Of a stretch of DNA of 40,526 nucleotides, positions 26,772 through 37,652 are shown in pieces. A model generated the notes under the pieces. That model searched no databases. It was given only the letters and a program-made list of their open reading frames with translations, and had not been told where the DNA came from. This stretch comes from Planctomycetota bacterium. GTDB taxonomy: Bacteria > Planctomycetota > Planctomycetia > Pirellulales > Pirellulaceae. Made by a program: the position numbers and the translations under genes. Location of the stretch: contig CAUJKE010000076.1 of the NCBI GenBank assembly GCA_963205385.1, positions 1 to 40,526 on the forward strand, written 5' to 3'. Within the stretch, counting starts at the first letter, position 1. Every line of letters begins with the position of its first letter.

Positions 26772-28202
26772 ATGCCCACGGATACCACCCCCACGCCGGA
26801 AGCCATCGAAGGGCACATCCGAGATGCACAGCGGCGGAAGCGTTCCGCCTGGCGGTTGATTTGGATGGTAGGCGGGGTCTTGTTCCTGCTGCTCGTGCTC
26901 AGCCCGATCGCGATCTATCTCGGTTGGCGAGCGCACGGACAAGCGCTGTTGCGCGAGCAAATCGCGCTCGTTCCCGCGGATGAACCGCTGACCACGAGTG
27001 AGTTGGCGGCCTGGTACGCGCTGCCGGCGGGAACACGGGATATTACGCCTATCTGGATGGCGGCGATCGCGCCGTTCGAGTCCCAGGCATATTCTCAAGA
27101 GGTACGCGAAACCGAATTGCCGTTCGTCGGCCTGGGAGAGTCCGTTTCGCTCGCCCAAGGGTGGGATGCGACCGACGCCCGTGAGTTTCTCGCGCGTCAT
27201 GCGGAACAAATCGCCGCACTTCATGCCGCGGCCCAAGAACAAGGCGAAGTCCGTTATCCGCGTGACTTTCGCGATGGCATCGCTATGCTCCTCCCCGAAA
27301 TGCAGCAAGTTCGGTCGGCTACCCGAGCGCTGCAACTCGAGTTTTACACACGCGCTCAAGACCCAGCCTTTGAGCCGCTACTGGCGAACCTGCAAACACG
27401 TTACAAGCTGGGGGAGACGCTGCGACACGAGCCGAGCTTGGTCGCGCTGCTGGTGCGGATCGCTGTGCATTCGATCATGCTCGCGGATGTGCGCGAGCTG
27501 GTTGCGCATCGTGACTTGACGGACGAGCAGCTCGTGGAGCTGCAAACGCTCGTGCGCCAGGTGGATATTCATGACCAACTGCCGGACGCGATGCTCGGGG
27601 AACGTGGTTGGGTGTATCACAGCTTCTACATGACATCGCTCGATCCGCGCTCGCTGGAATCAGGCTCACCAAATCAGAAGCTGGAGACGAACCGGGAAGG
27701 GGACGGGGTGACGCGCGGCGAGGATGCCGCGAAGTCGCTGGAGATTTTTCGCGGCATGGTCGCCGCCGCGCGGGAACCGTTGCCGAAAACATTCGAAGGG
27801 ATGGATGCGGCGGAACGTTCGCTGCATGACCTATCGGCGGAAAACCCGCTGCAACGTTTTCGATATGTGCAGACGCTTATGATGCTGCCAGCCACCTCGG
27901 CGGTCGCCCAGGCGGACGCGCGCGGCCAAGCGATTCGCAATTTGACCGATGCGCTCATCGCGTCTCGGCGGTATCAGTTGCAGCACGGTTCGCTACCAAA
28001 TTCGCTCAGCGACCTGACGCCGGACTTCTTGCCGCCTCAGAACGCCGTCGATCCGTTCGATGGGCAGCCGCTCCGATTTCTGCGCCCCAGCGAGAAGGCG
28101 GTGCGGCTCTACAGTATTGGCACGGACCGCGTGGACGATGGCGGCGAGTGCGATCCAGAGGGAATGCGGCCGGATGTGGCGGTGGAGATGGAGTTGCGCT
28201 AG
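26772..28202 (+). CDS. Membrane-anchored protein of unknown function
   Basis: 476 residues. One transmembrane helix at about residues 28-54 (LIWMVGGVLFLLLVLSPIAIYLGW) puts most of the chain outside the cytoplasm. The middle is helical. The end (ALIASRRYQLQHGSLPNSLSDL, then VDPFDGQPLRF and LYSIGTDRVDDGG) resembles the C-terminal domain of pseudopilins and related planctomycete proteins, where a helix is followed by a Pro-rich strand and a Gly/Asp turn. It lies 116 bp after the DUF1559 gene. A link with pilin-like assembly is suggested only by these two facts. Confidence 0.8.
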   Translation: MPTDTTPTPEAIEGHIRDAQRRKRSAWRLIWMVGGVLFLLLVLSPIAIYLGWRAHGQALLREQIALVPADEPLTTSELAAWYALPAGTRDITPIWMAAIAPFESQAYSQEVRETELPFVGLGESVSLAQGWDATDAREFLARHAEQIAALHAAAQEQGEVRYPRDFRDGIAMLLPEMQQVRSATRALQLEFYTRAQDPAFEPLLANLQTRYKLGETLRHEPSLVALLVRIAVHSIMLADVRELVAHRDLTDEQLVELQTLVRQVDIHDQLPDAMLGERGWVYHSFYMTSLDPRSLESGSPNQKLETNREGDGVTRGEDAAKSLEIFRGMVAAAREPLPKTFEGMDAAERSLHDLSAENPLQRFRYVQTLMMLPATSAVAQADARGQAIRNLTDALIASRRYQLQHGSLPNSLSDLTPDFLPPQNAVDPFDGQPLRFLRPSEKAVRLYSIGTDRVDDGGECDPEGMRPDVAVEMELR

Positions 28203-28256
28203 TTACATCCCCCGCTTACCTTGCCGCGCCCCGCTGCGCACCGCTATCATCGGGGC

Positions 28257-29153
28257 ATGACACTCACGCCTCACGATTCATCGAGTCGCTCTCCCGCCTG
28301 GCTCCAGCGCGCGGGAAAGCCGCGGGCCATGGTGCTCGGGGCCGGCGATCGCCCGCGGGTGCATGAAGAAGTGCAGCGGGTGTTGCCCAAGATCGAGCAG
28401 TTGGTCGAGGTTGTGCTTACCGATCTCGAATTCACGACCGACCTCAAGGATGTCGCTGCGGATATGGCGATTGTCTTTGGCGGTGATGGCACGATCCTCC
28501 GCACGGCCAAGGCGATGGGGGAGCAGCAAACGCCGGTGCTGGGGGTGAACCTTGGCAAGCTGGGATTTTTGGCAGGCATCTCGCCGGACGAACTGCTATC
28601 AGTGCTGCCAGGAGTTTGCGCCGGCGACTGCCGCATCGTCTCGCACCTGATGTTCACCACGACGATCATGCGCGATGGCGGCGTCCTGCACCAGCAACTC
28701 GGACTCAACGAAACGGCCATCCTCGCCGGGCCGCCGTTCGCCATGCTCGACATCGATCTTTACATTGACGTGGAATTGGCAACTACCTATAGTTGCGACG
28801 GACTGATCATCAGCACGCCTGTCGGATCGACCGCTCACAGTTTGTCTTCCGGCGGTCCCATCCTGCGGAAGAACCTGCAAGCGTTCGTCATCTCGCCGAT
28901 TAGCCCGCACACCCTCACGGTGCGGCCGGTCGTGGATACGGCGGAGCGGTTGTATGAAATGGTCTGCGAACGGCCGAACGCCGGGACCAGCGTGGTGGTC
29001 GACGGGCGCGTGTTGTGTCAGCTCACCGGCCAGGACCGCGTGCGCGTGCAGCGGGCCCAGCCCACGTTTCAAATGATTGAAGTCGCTGGCTACTATTACT
29101 ATCGCACGTTGCGCGAGAAACTCGGCTGGAGCGGGCGGTTCAACAAACACTAG
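28257..29153 (+). CDS. nadK: NAD kinase
   Basis: 298 residues. It phosphorylates NAD to NADP. The catalytic motif GGDGTILR is at 75-82, followed by GVNLGKLGFLAG at 97-107 and STPVGSTAHSLSSGGPI, the conserved nucleotide-binding loops, with Asn-Glu-Thr (LNETAIL) between them. The protein begins with about 20 extra residues before the Rossmann-like strand PRAMVLGAG. The ATG at 28257 has only a weak GGGG ahead of it. It may stand alone: 54 bp separate it from the preceding gene and 43 bp from the next. Confidence 0.95.
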   Translation: MTLTPHDSSSRSPAWLQRAGKPRAMVLGAGDRPRVHEEVQRVLPKIEQLVEVVLTDLEFTTDLKDVAADMAIVFGGDGTILRTAKAMGEQQTPVLGVNLGKLGFLAGISPDELLSVLPGVCAGDCRIVSHLMFTTTIMRDGGVLHQQLGLNETAILAGPPFAMLDIDLYIDVELATTYSCDGLIISTPVGSTAHSLSSGGPILRKNLQAFVISPISPHTLTVRPVVDTAERLYEMVCERPNAGTSVVVDGRVLCQLTGQDRVRVQRAQPTFQMIEVAGYYYYRTLREKLGWSGRFNKH

Positions 29154-29196
29154 CTTTACCCATCCCAATTCGTGTTTCACTGCAAGGATGCCAACC

Positions 29197-30156
29197 ATGA
29201 AACACTGCTCACTCTTGCTGCTTGCGCTCTGCTGCGGTTCGTGCCTCGCGTGGCAAGCAGCTTACAGCGCGGAACCGACCGCCGCCGAACGTCTGGCGAC
29301 CGCCAAAGCGCGCGCCCTCGATGAGACCTATGACCTTCGCTACAAGTTTCGTCAAGGCGAAACGCGGCGCACCAAGGTGGTCCACCTGGTGACGGTCGAA
29401 ACCAAAATCAAAGGGACGACCGAAACCGCCAAGACGCGGAGCGTCTCGACCAAACGCTGGCAGATTACCAACGTGGACGAACTGGGGAACATCACGTTTG
29501 AGCATACGATCGAGTCCGTCGATATGTGGCAGAAGATGTCAGGCCGGCAGGAAGTGAGCTACAACAGCGCGTCTCCAGACAAGCCGCCTGCCGAGTATGA
29601 GCACGTCGCCGCCACGATCGGCAAGCCGCTGGCGACGATCACCATCGACCAGCGCGGGCACATCGTCGAGCGGAGCAACAAGACGTTCAACCCCGGCATC
29701 GGCGAGTTGACCGTGCCGCTTCCCGAAACGCCTGTGAAAATCGGCTATGAGTGGTTCACGCCGGAAGAGATTACGGTCCGTATGCCGGACAAGACGGTGA
29801 AGGTCGTCAAAGCGCGGCAGAAGTTCACGCTGGTCAAGGTCGAGACCGGCCTGGCGACAATCGCCGTCCATACCGAGATTCTCACGCCGGTGAACGATCC
29901 CAAGGTGCAGTCGCAACTCGTGCAGCGGATGCAGCACGGCACGATCAAGTTCGACCTGGACGCGGGGCGAATTCATTCCAAGCAGATGGACCTGGATGAA
30001 ACGGTGATCGGCTTCAGCGGAGCCGAAAGCATCATGCAATACCTCGCGCGGCTGACGGAAGACACGCTAGACAGCCCCGCGGCCCCAGTCGCAGAGCAAA
30101 CAACCCCCGCCGCACCCGCCCAAGCCAGCCGACCCGCCGAAGCGACAAAAAAATAA
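29197..30156 (+). CDS. Secreted protein of unknown function, possibly DUF6263-like
   Basis: 319 residues from the ATG at 29197, chosen over the ATG at 29188 because AAGGA then stands 8 bp upstream. The signal peptide is rich in Cys (LLLLALCCGSCLAWQAAYSA). The body has repeated beta-strand patterns: YDLRYKFRQGETRRTKVVHLVTV, ITNVDELGNITFEHTIESVDM, ATITIDQRGHIVERSN and MQHGTIKFDLDAGRI. This two-sheet layout, with a K-F-x-x-G-E start, is what I remember of DUF6263 proteins, but I cannot confirm it. The last 30 residues are Pro/Ala/Thr-rich and probably disordered. It converges with folD, 118 bp apart. Confidence 0.75.
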   Translation: MKHCSLLLLALCCGSCLAWQAAYSAEPTAAERLATAKARALDETYDLRYKFRQGETRRTKVVHLVTVETKIKGTTETAKTRSVSTKRWQITNVDELGNITFEHTIESVDMWQKMSGRQEVSYNSASPDKPPAEYEHVAATIGKPLATITIDQRGHIVERSNKTFNPGIGELTVPLPETPVKIGYEWFTPEEITVRMPDKTVKVVKARQKFTLVKVETGLATIAVHTEILTPVNDPKVQSQLVQRMQHGTIKFDLDAGRIHSKQMDLDETVIGFSGAESIMQYLARLTEDTLDSPAAPVAEQTTPAAPAQASRPAEATKK

Positions 30157-30274
30157 GCTGGCACGCTTGGCAAAAAACAGGGATACCCCTTCGCAGCTTC
30201 CCCAGACGACGCTCAATTAATGCGGCCCAAAGCCCCTTATAGGGCCAGATCAACGCAACCGTGCCCGGAAGCGG

Positions 30275-31168
30275 TTAGCCGAGTGCTGAGGCTTGCTGCT
30301 CGTGGGCGGCGGTGAGGGTGTTGATTAGGAGCATGGCGATGGTGAGGGGGCCGACGCCGCGGGGGACGGGGGTGATGGCGCCGGCTACCTCGCAGGCGGG
30401 CTCGAAATCGACGTCGCCGCAGAGGCCGGCGGCGGTGCGGTTGATGCCGACATCGATCACCGCCGCGCCGGGCTTGATCATCTCCGCGGTGATGAACTTG
30501 GGCTGACCGATGGCCGCGATGAGAATGTCCGCGCGGCGCGTCACCTGGGCCAGGTTCGCGGTGCGACTATGGGCGACGGTGACGGTCGCGTTGGCCGCCG
30601 TGGGGCCACACGTCGGCGAATCCTTGGCCATTAGCAACATGGCGAGCGGTTTGCCAACGATCTCGCTTCGCCCGACAATCACGACTTCCCGCCCCGCGGC
30701 AGGGATTCCGCTGCGGTGCAAAATCTGCTGCACGCCGTGGGGAGTGCAAGGGAGGAATCGCGGGCGGCCTTGCGAGAGTCGCCCCACGTTCTCCGGATGA
30801 AAACAATCGACATCCTTCAACGGATGTACCGCATCCAGAATCCGCGCTTCACGAATCTGCCGTGGGAGCGGCAACTGGACTAAAATGCCATGCACCGCGG
30901 CAGCAGCGTTGAGGCGGGCGATGAGCGTTAGCAGTTCGTCTTCGCTCGTCGTTGCCGGCAGGCGATGGAGTTGGGAGGTCAGGCCGACTTTTTCGCACGC
31001 TTTGCGTTTGTTCCGCACATAAACCTGACTCGCCGGATCCTCCCCCACCAGGACCGCCGCCAGGCAAGGCGTGATGCCGGTCGTGTGCGTGAACGTGGCC
31101 ACTTGCGCTGCCGTTTCCTCGTCGATGGTGGTCGCAAGCTGCTTGCCGTCGATAACTTGGGCGGACAC
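30275..31168 (-). CDS. folD: Bifunctional methylenetetrahydrofolate dehydrogenase/cyclohydrolase
   Basis: 297 residues. FolD interconverts 5,10-methylene-, 5,10-methenyl- and 10-formyl-tetrahydrofolate in one-carbon metabolism. The catalytic Tyr50 and Lys54 are in SQVYVRNKRKACEKVG, the PRQIRE region and GRSEIVGKPLAMLLM form the NADP site, and PGAAVIDVGINR and PVPRGVGPLTIAMLL are the usual C-terminal signatures. I place the start at the GTG at 31168 because AAAGGA stands exactly 6 bp before it and the Lys then has the family numbering; a TTG at 31183 is the alternative. Confidence 0.95.
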   Translation of the reverse strand: MSAQVIDGKQLATTIDEETAAQVATFTHTTGITPCLAAVLVGEDPASQVYVRNKRKACEKVGLTSQLHRLPATTSEDELLTLIARLNAAAAVHGILVQLPLPRQIREARILDAVHPLKDVDCFHPENVGRLSQGRPRFLPCTPHGVQQILHRSGIPAAGREVVIVGRSEIVGKPLAMLLMAKDSPTCGPTAANATVTVAHSRTANLAQVTRRADILIAAIGQPKFITAEMIKPGAAVIDVGINRTAAGLCGDVDFEPACEVAGAITPVPRGVGPLTIAMLLINTLTAAHEQQASALG

Positions 31169-31413
31169 GCCGAGTCCTTTCAAAACGAGTCGAAAACCGG
31201 GGACGCCTTGTTGTACGCAGCCAGACCTGGCTCGCCAAGACGACGGCCGGTGGCCGCTGCCCGGCCGCGCCGCGAGGATTCTTGCAGAAAGTCCGCACTT
31301 TGCGGGAAAACCGGCGCAGCCTTGAATTGCAACTCGCCTTAGAATACCACCATCAGGCCGGGCCGCGCGGCGTTCCCCGGCGTTTTTTTCTGACGTATTT
31401 TAAGGAGCCATGC

Positions 31414-33090
31414 ATGGCACGGTCGCTTTTTCATGCTTCGAGGGCATGGATGCTAGCGGGTTCGCTCGCAGCGCTGCTCATCGCGGGCTGTGGCGGCCAA
31501 GAGCAGCCAGCTTCGTCCGCATCGAGCAAATATCAACCGGCGGCAGTGAGCGGCGAGAAGGTCGCAGCCGCCGAGACGAACACTCCCGACGATGCCACGA
31601 ACCAGCCGGCGGCGAACCAACCGGCCACGAGTCCGGCGGGGGTGGCCAAGTCCAATCAACCAGCCGCGGCGCCAGAGGATTCAGCCGCCATTAAACAGCC
31701 GGCCCCCATTCCGGTCGATAAGCTCGATGCCGAGTCGATGCCCCAGGGTCCGCCGGCGGCGATTCTGGCGTACATGCGGCAACTCGATGGTTACAACCCG
31801 CGCGGCGTGACGCGCGAGGCCCAGTTGGCCGACCTGATCCGCGTGATGCACCTCGTGACCGAGGCCGGCGAGCGCGTTCTGCAGCATCCCGATGCGACCG
31901 AGGAACAGCGCCGCGACGCCGCCAGCTTGAAGTTGATGGCGCTGCACAAGCTAACGCAGTTCGGCGAGCCGAAGGCGGATCAAGAGCTCGTGGCATACGC
32001 CTTGCGCCTGAAGAAAGATGCTGCGCCGTCGGTCGCGCGCGTGGGGCGCGTCATGCTGTTCAGTCTCGACCTGGCCAAGCTGCAAAATGGCGACATCGAC
32101 GACCCGGCCCCGCTGCTGGAAGAGCTGAAGTATCTCATTGCTAACGGCCCGGATGAAGACCACATCGTCTTCATGCTCGGCAATCAGGCGGCGCTGACAT
32201 TTACACAACTCGCCAAGAACGAAGCCGCGGCGGAAGCCTACACGCTGCTCGGCAACGCCTATAAGGACGATCCGGATGCCAACGTGCGGGAGCAAGCGGG
32301 GCAATTGCTCAAGCAAGTCCGCCTGGTCGAACTCGATTTTCGCGGCAAGCTGACCGCGCTGTTCGATAAAGAGCCAAAACCCGACGCGGCGGCCCAAGTC
32401 GTCGCCGCCGTGAATTCTCTGCTGGCCGATCCGAACCCCGGCGAGATGGAGCTCAGCGTCGCGTCGCAATCGGCGGACATTCTCGAACGCACCGGACATT
32501 ACACCGAGGCGCGAACGCTGCTGACGAGCCTGGGCGAGAAGTTCGGGGCCTCCGAAAATCCCGAGATCGCCGCGGAAGTGAAGGAGATTGTCGAGAGCGG
32601 AAAGAAACGCCTCGCGCTCATCGGTCAACCGCTCCCCCTGGCCGGCGTCACGTTGGATGGCCAGCCGTTTGATGTGTCCACGCTAAAAGGCAAGATCGTA
32701 CTGGTCGACTTCTGGGCGACCTGGTGTGGTCCTTGTTTAGAAGAGATTCCGAATATCAAACAGGTCTACGAGCAGTATCACGCGAAAGGCTTTGAAGTCG
32801 TCGGCTATAACATCGACGACGAACGGGCGACGGTCGAACAGTTCTTCACCAACCAGAAGTTGCCGTGGCCGACGGTGATGAGCGCCGATCCCGACAAGGT
32901 CGGCTTCGATAGCCCGCTCGCGCAGTTTTGCGGCGTGAAGTCGATCCCGTTCTTGGTGCTGCTCGACGGCGAAGGTAAAGTCATCGCCTTGCACACGCGG
33001 GGCGAACGACTAGGCGAAAAAATCGCGGAACTACTCGGTCCCGTGGAAGCCGCGCAGAAAACCGGCAGCGTTAATCGCCAACTGAAGTAG
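31414..33090 (+). CDS. Lipoprotein with C-terminal TlpA-like thioredoxin domain
   Basis: 558 residues. The start (MLAGSLAALLIAGC) carries a lipobox with Cys26. Residues 27-105 are Ala/Pro/Gln/Asn-rich and look disordered. Residues about 110-400 are all helical with a TPR-like rhythm (LLADPNPGEMELSVASQSAD and similar). The last about 150 are a TlpA/AhpC-TSA thioredoxin domain: LPLAGVTLDGQPFDVSTLKG, VLVDFWATWCGPCLEEIP with C438 and C441, the cis-Pro region VKSIPFLVLLDGEG. It should reduce disulfides, for instance for cytochrome c maturation, outside the membrane. AAGGAG lies 7 bp before the ATG. Confidence 0.92.
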   Translation: MARSLFHASRAWMLAGSLAALLIAGCGGQEQPASSASSKYQPAAVSGEKVAAAETNTPDDATNQPAANQPATSPAGVAKSNQPAAAPEDSAAIKQPAPIPVDKLDAESMPQGPPAAILAYMRQLDGYNPRGVTREAQLADLIRVMHLVTEAGERVLQHPDATEEQRRDAASLKLMALHKLTQFGEPKADQELVAYALRLKKDAAPSVARVGRVMLFSLDLAKLQNGDIDDPAPLLEELKYLIANGPDEDHIVFMLGNQAALTFTQLAKNEAAAEAYTLLGNAYKDDPDANVREQAGQLLKQVRLVELDFRGKLTALFDKEPKPDAAAQVVAAVNSLLADPNPGEMELSVASQSADILERTGHYTEARTLLTSLGEKFGASENPEIAAEVKEIVESGKKRLALIGQPLPLAGVTLDGQPFDVSTLKGKIVLVDFWATWCGPCLEEIPNIKQVYEQYHAKGFEVVGYNIDDERATVEQFFTNQKLPWPTVMSADPDKVGFDSPLAQFCGVKSIPFLVLLDGEGKVIALHTRGERLGEKIAELLGPVEAAQKTGSVNRQLK

Positions 33091-33115
33091 CGCAGCAAGT
33101 ACGCTCGGATAAGCA

Positions 33116-33156
33116 TCTCACGCGACGCGATGAACGCTTTGCGCGGCGCGTGAGAT
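33116..33156. repeat. Hairpin between two convergent genes
   Basis: ATCTCACGCG at 33116-33125 and CGCGTGAGAT at 33147-33156 form a perfect 10-bp stem around a 21-nt loop. It lies in the 80-bp gap between the ends of the thioredoxin gene and the adenylate kinase gene and can work in both directions. No T-run follows. The TCACGCG motif is shared with the hairpin at 11312. Confidence 0.65.
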
Positions 33157-33170
33157 CTATCCTCTTACGC

Positions 33171-33902
33171 TCATACCAGGCTAAACAGCTTCATCGTGCG
33201 TTCGAAGATCTCTTCGGGGCTGCCGGTGGCCAGGACGCGCTGCAACTTGCCGTGTTGCTCGTAGAAGTCGATCAGCGGTTGCGTTTCATCGTGATAAACC
33301 TTCATCCGCACCCGTATCGCTTCCGGCTGGTCGTCGGCGCGCTGCACGAGTGCTGCGCGGCAATAGTCACACCACCCGGCAACCTGCGGCGGCTGGGCGG
33401 TGACATGAAAGACCGCCTGACACGCGCTGCATGTTCGCCGGCCGGTCAGTCGCGCGAGAATTTCCTCGAGCGGCAACTCGAAGCAAATGGCTGCGTCCAG
33501 AGCTACATTCAGGTCGCTCAGCATCTCCTCCAGCGCGATCGCCTGTTGCACGGTGCGCGGGAAGCCGTCGAGCAAGAAGCCGCCTAAACATTGCAGGCAC
33601 TCGGCGCGCTCGCGCACCATCTCGATGACGATCTCATCGGACACGAGTTCTCCCCGTCGCATCGCCACGAGCGCCTCGCGCAACGCCGCCGATACGGCGC
33701 CGCCACATCTCGCGGACCGAAACAAATCGCCGGTTGAAAGATGGCAGGCCCGGAGCCGCTCGCAGAGCAGCTTCGCCTGGGTTCCCTTGCCCACCCCTGG
33801 CGGGCCAAGCAAGACCATGCGGCAGGGATGATCGGTGAACGGAGGCGGCGGCACGCAAGGGAGTTCACCGCCGGAAAACCACCGTTGTCGTTTGGCACTC
33901 AT
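33171..33902 (-). CDS. adk: Adenylate kinase with zinc-finger lid
   Basis: 243 residues. It converts AMP plus ATP to two ADP. P-loop GPPGVGKGT is at 33-41; LSTGDLFRS and LLDGFPRTVQQA are the AMP-binding parts. The lid has C158-x2-C161 and C178-x2-C181 (RTCSAC and WCDYC), so it is the zinc type. About 28 extra residues before the first strand are unlike other members and hold Pro-rich sequence; the true start might be internal, but no later ATG precedes the P-loop except Met29. The two genes around it are not related, so this may be a second adenylate kinase rather than the housekeeping one. Confidence 0.88.
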   Translation of the reverse strand: MSAKRQRWFSGGELPCVPPPPFTDHPCRMVLLGPPGVGKGTQAKLLCERLRACHLSTGDLFRSARCGGAVSAALREALVAMRRGELVSDEIVIEMVRERAECLQCLGGFLLDGFPRTVQQAIALEEMLSDLNVALDAAICFELPLEEILARLTGRRTCSACQAVFHVTAQPPQVAGWCDYCRAALVQRADDQPEAIRVRMKVYHDETQPLIDFYEQHGKLQRVLATGSPEEIFERTMKLFSLV

Positions 33903-34103
33903 GATCGCCTCCGTGGCATGTTGCGCGGGCGAGTGGACTTGTGCGAATCTGTCACACCCGTGCGCCCGATTTCGTTGCAGCCTTCGCAGATTCAGGGAAA
34001 ATCAACACCTTGTTGCTCGCCACTGGTTGCCAAGGTTAAAGTAAGCAAATTGTGTGCCGCTGTAAACAAAGCCATTGATTCGTCTGCCGCCAAGGCAACT
34101 GCC

Positions 34104-35240
34104 ATGAATTCCGCATCCAGACAAGCGCCCACCATTGGCCGCGTCGCGCTCGCGTTATGCGCGGTGCTCTCGTTTGCTGACAAACCGCAAGCTGCTGAAC
34201 CTAACCCATACGCGCAGCGCGCACACGAAGTCACGGAGCATATTCAGCAGCATTTTTTCGATCCGCAAACCGGCGTCTACTTGAAGTCCCTGACGCTGCG
34301 CAAGCCGGACTATGTCTGGCTGCAAAGCGTGATGTTCGCGAATCTCGTCGCCGCAGCGCGCGCTGAGCCTCAGACGTATCGGCCACGCTTGGAGAAATAC
34401 TTCCGCGCGCTCGACGGTTACTGGGATGCGCAGGTCGCGATCCCCGGCTACGAAGCGGCGCCGACGCGCGGAAATGGCCACGACAAGTACTACGACGACA
34501 ACGCCTGGCTGGTGATCGCGTTCTTGGAAGCCTACGAAACCAACCACGACCCGCGCTATCTGAAGCGCGCCAGCGAGACGCTCAAGTTCGTGCTGAGCGG
34601 TTGGGATGACGAGTGCGGCGGCGGAATCTGGTGGCATCAGGAGCACAAGGACGGCACGAAGAACGCCTGCTCCAATGGGCCTTCCGCGGTCGGTTGCTTG
34701 CGACTGGCAAAGTTTCACAACGGCGCGAAGGCGGACGCGCTCGTCGCGCAGGGACGCCAGATTGTGGACTGGACCGTCGCCGCTTTGCAAGACGATGACG
34801 GCCTGTTTGAAGATCGCAAGGTCGTCGCCACCGGCGAGGTCAAGCGCGGCAAGCTAACATACAATTCCGCCCTTATGCTCCGAGCCTTGCTCGGGCTCTA
34901 TCGGGCGACCGGGAATGAGCAGTATCTGACCCAGGCCAGGCAAATCGGGAAGGCCGCCGACTGGTTTCTCGATCGTCGAACCGGCGTTTATCGCGATGCA
35001 CTCCGCTATTCTCACTTCATGATCGAAGCCGACCTGGAGCTCTACCGCGCTACCAACGAGGAATACTTGCTCCAGCGCGCGAAGCGAAACGTCGACGCTT
35101 ACTACGACGCCTGGAAAACGAATCCACCGGAAGACATGATGTCAAACGCTTGCCTGGCGCGCGTGCTATGGCTCATGGCCGAGACCGAAACGGACGCCGG
35201 GCGAGCGTTTTGGAAAAACGCGGATCAAGTGCGGAAATAA
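34104..35240 (+). CDS. Secreted GH76-like glycoside hydrolase
   Basis: 378 residues from the ATG at 34104, which opens a signal peptide ending around PQAAEP. The body is an (alpha/alpha)6 barrel of the GH76 (alpha-1,6-mannanase) type: the paired aspartates of the active site are D131 and D132 in HDKYYDDNAWLVIAF, and ECGGGIWWHQEHKDGTKNACSN and LTYNSALMLRALLGLY are family-like. It would cut alpha-mannan backbones such as fungal or algal mannan. AGE/GH88-type barrels are less likely because the DD pair is exactly placed. It is divergent from the adenylate kinase gene across 201 bp with no clear promoter. Confidence 0.85.
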   Translation: MNSASRQAPTIGRVALALCAVLSFADKPQAAEPNPYAQRAHEVTEHIQQHFFDPQTGVYLKSLTLRKPDYVWLQSVMFANLVAAARAEPQTYRPRLEKYFRALDGYWDAQVAIPGYEAAPTRGNGHDKYYDDNAWLVIAFLEAYETNHDPRYLKRASETLKFVLSGWDDECGGGIWWHQEHKDGTKNACSNGPSAVGCLRLAKFHNGAKADALVAQGRQIVDWTVAALQDDDGLFEDRKVVATGEVKRGKLTYNSALMLRALLGLYRATGNEQYLTQARQIGKAADWFLDRRTGVYRDALRYSHFMIEADLELYRATNEEYLLQRAKRNVDAYYDAWKTNPPEDMMSNACLARVLWLMAETETDAGRAFWKNADQVRK

Positions 35241-35314
35241 CATGCAGCTTCGCGAACAGGCGTCCCGTTCGCAAGCGGAGAATCTGGCTCATTCGAAAAC
35301 TCGCGCGGCGGCCC

Positions 35315-35333
35315 CATCCGCCTCGTGCGGATG
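35315..35333. repeat. Hairpin repeat after the GH76 gene
   Basis: CATCCGC-CTCGT-GCGGATG, flanked by GCCC and AGGTCTGGGGC, so the outer GCCCC/GGGGC may extend the stem. It is the same 19-bp hairpin as at 8723, 75 bp after the GH76 stop. Confidence 0.75.
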
Positions 35334-35434
35334 AGGTCTGGGGCGCAATCGTGCTTGTCATGACTTGGGTAATGGCAAGGACTCCAGTCAACGGTGGACT
35401 TTGACAACGCACCACGCGTCAGAAAGCACCCTCC

Positions 35435-35472
35435 AAAAAAAAGCCCGCTGACTCGGTGAGCCGGCGGGCTTG
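35435..35472 (-). terminator. Intrinsic terminator of groEL
   Basis: On the minus strand AAGCCCGC and GCGGGCTT pair around a 15-nt loop that itself can pair, and the stem runs into a row of T residues. It ends about 55 bp after the groEL stop. This is the only textbook Rho-independent terminator in the window. Confidence 0.9.
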
Positions 35473-35525
35473 ATTGTTTTTGAAAATGGAAGCCGGAAAT
35501 CGGAAATCCGACTTCTTCAATCCCT

Positions 35526-37178
<1,653 letters not shown>

Positions 37179-37245
37179 CTAGTTCGGATCAGCCTTCACT
37201 TCCGACGGAAGCGAAGGCGAAGTTTGGTGGGATTGCCAGGCGGCG

Positions 37246-37572
37246 TTATTCGATCACCGCCAGGATGTCTTCTTCGCGCATCAGGAGGTACTCTTCGTCG
37301 CCGATTTTGAACGGCTCGGGAGCGTAGCTGGTGAAGATGACACGGTCGCCAACCTGCACTTGCAGCGTGCCGCGGGTGCCGTTGTCGAGCAGTTTGCCGT
37401 TGCCGACGGAGATGATGGTGCCGCGGACCGGCTTGTCCTTGGCGGTATCCGGCAGAAAGATTCCGCCAGCGGTCTTTTCCTCGGATTCATCCCGCTGCAC
37501 GACCACGCGGTCGCCGAGAGGTTGAAGCTTGATTCCGGTTTTGCCTTTGTTCTTGGTCGCAGTCGCGGTCAT
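37246..37572 (-). CDS. groES: Co-chaperonin GroES (10 kDa)
   Basis: 108 residues. GroES caps the GroEL ring. The core LQPLGDRVVVQRDESEEKTAGGIFLPD and YLLMREEDILAVIE is typical. The first about 16 residues (MTATATKNKGKTGIK) are an extra basic tail not seen in most GroES. GGAGG lies 11 bp before the ATG. The upstream 500 bp are unusually rich in inverted repeats, suggesting control of this operon there. It is followed by groEL. Confidence 0.96.
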   Translation of the reverse strand: MTATATKNKGKTGIKLQPLGDRVVVQRDESEEKTAGGIFLPDTAKDKPVRGTIISVGNGKLLDNGTRGTLQVQVGDRVIFTSYAPEPFKIGDEEYLLMREEDILAVIE

Positions 37573-37652
37573 ACGAAGTGGACCTCCCGTCGTGGACAGA
37601 GAGCCTATGGAATGTGAAAAACGTACGGCCGGCCACGTCAGGAGGCCGGAAA

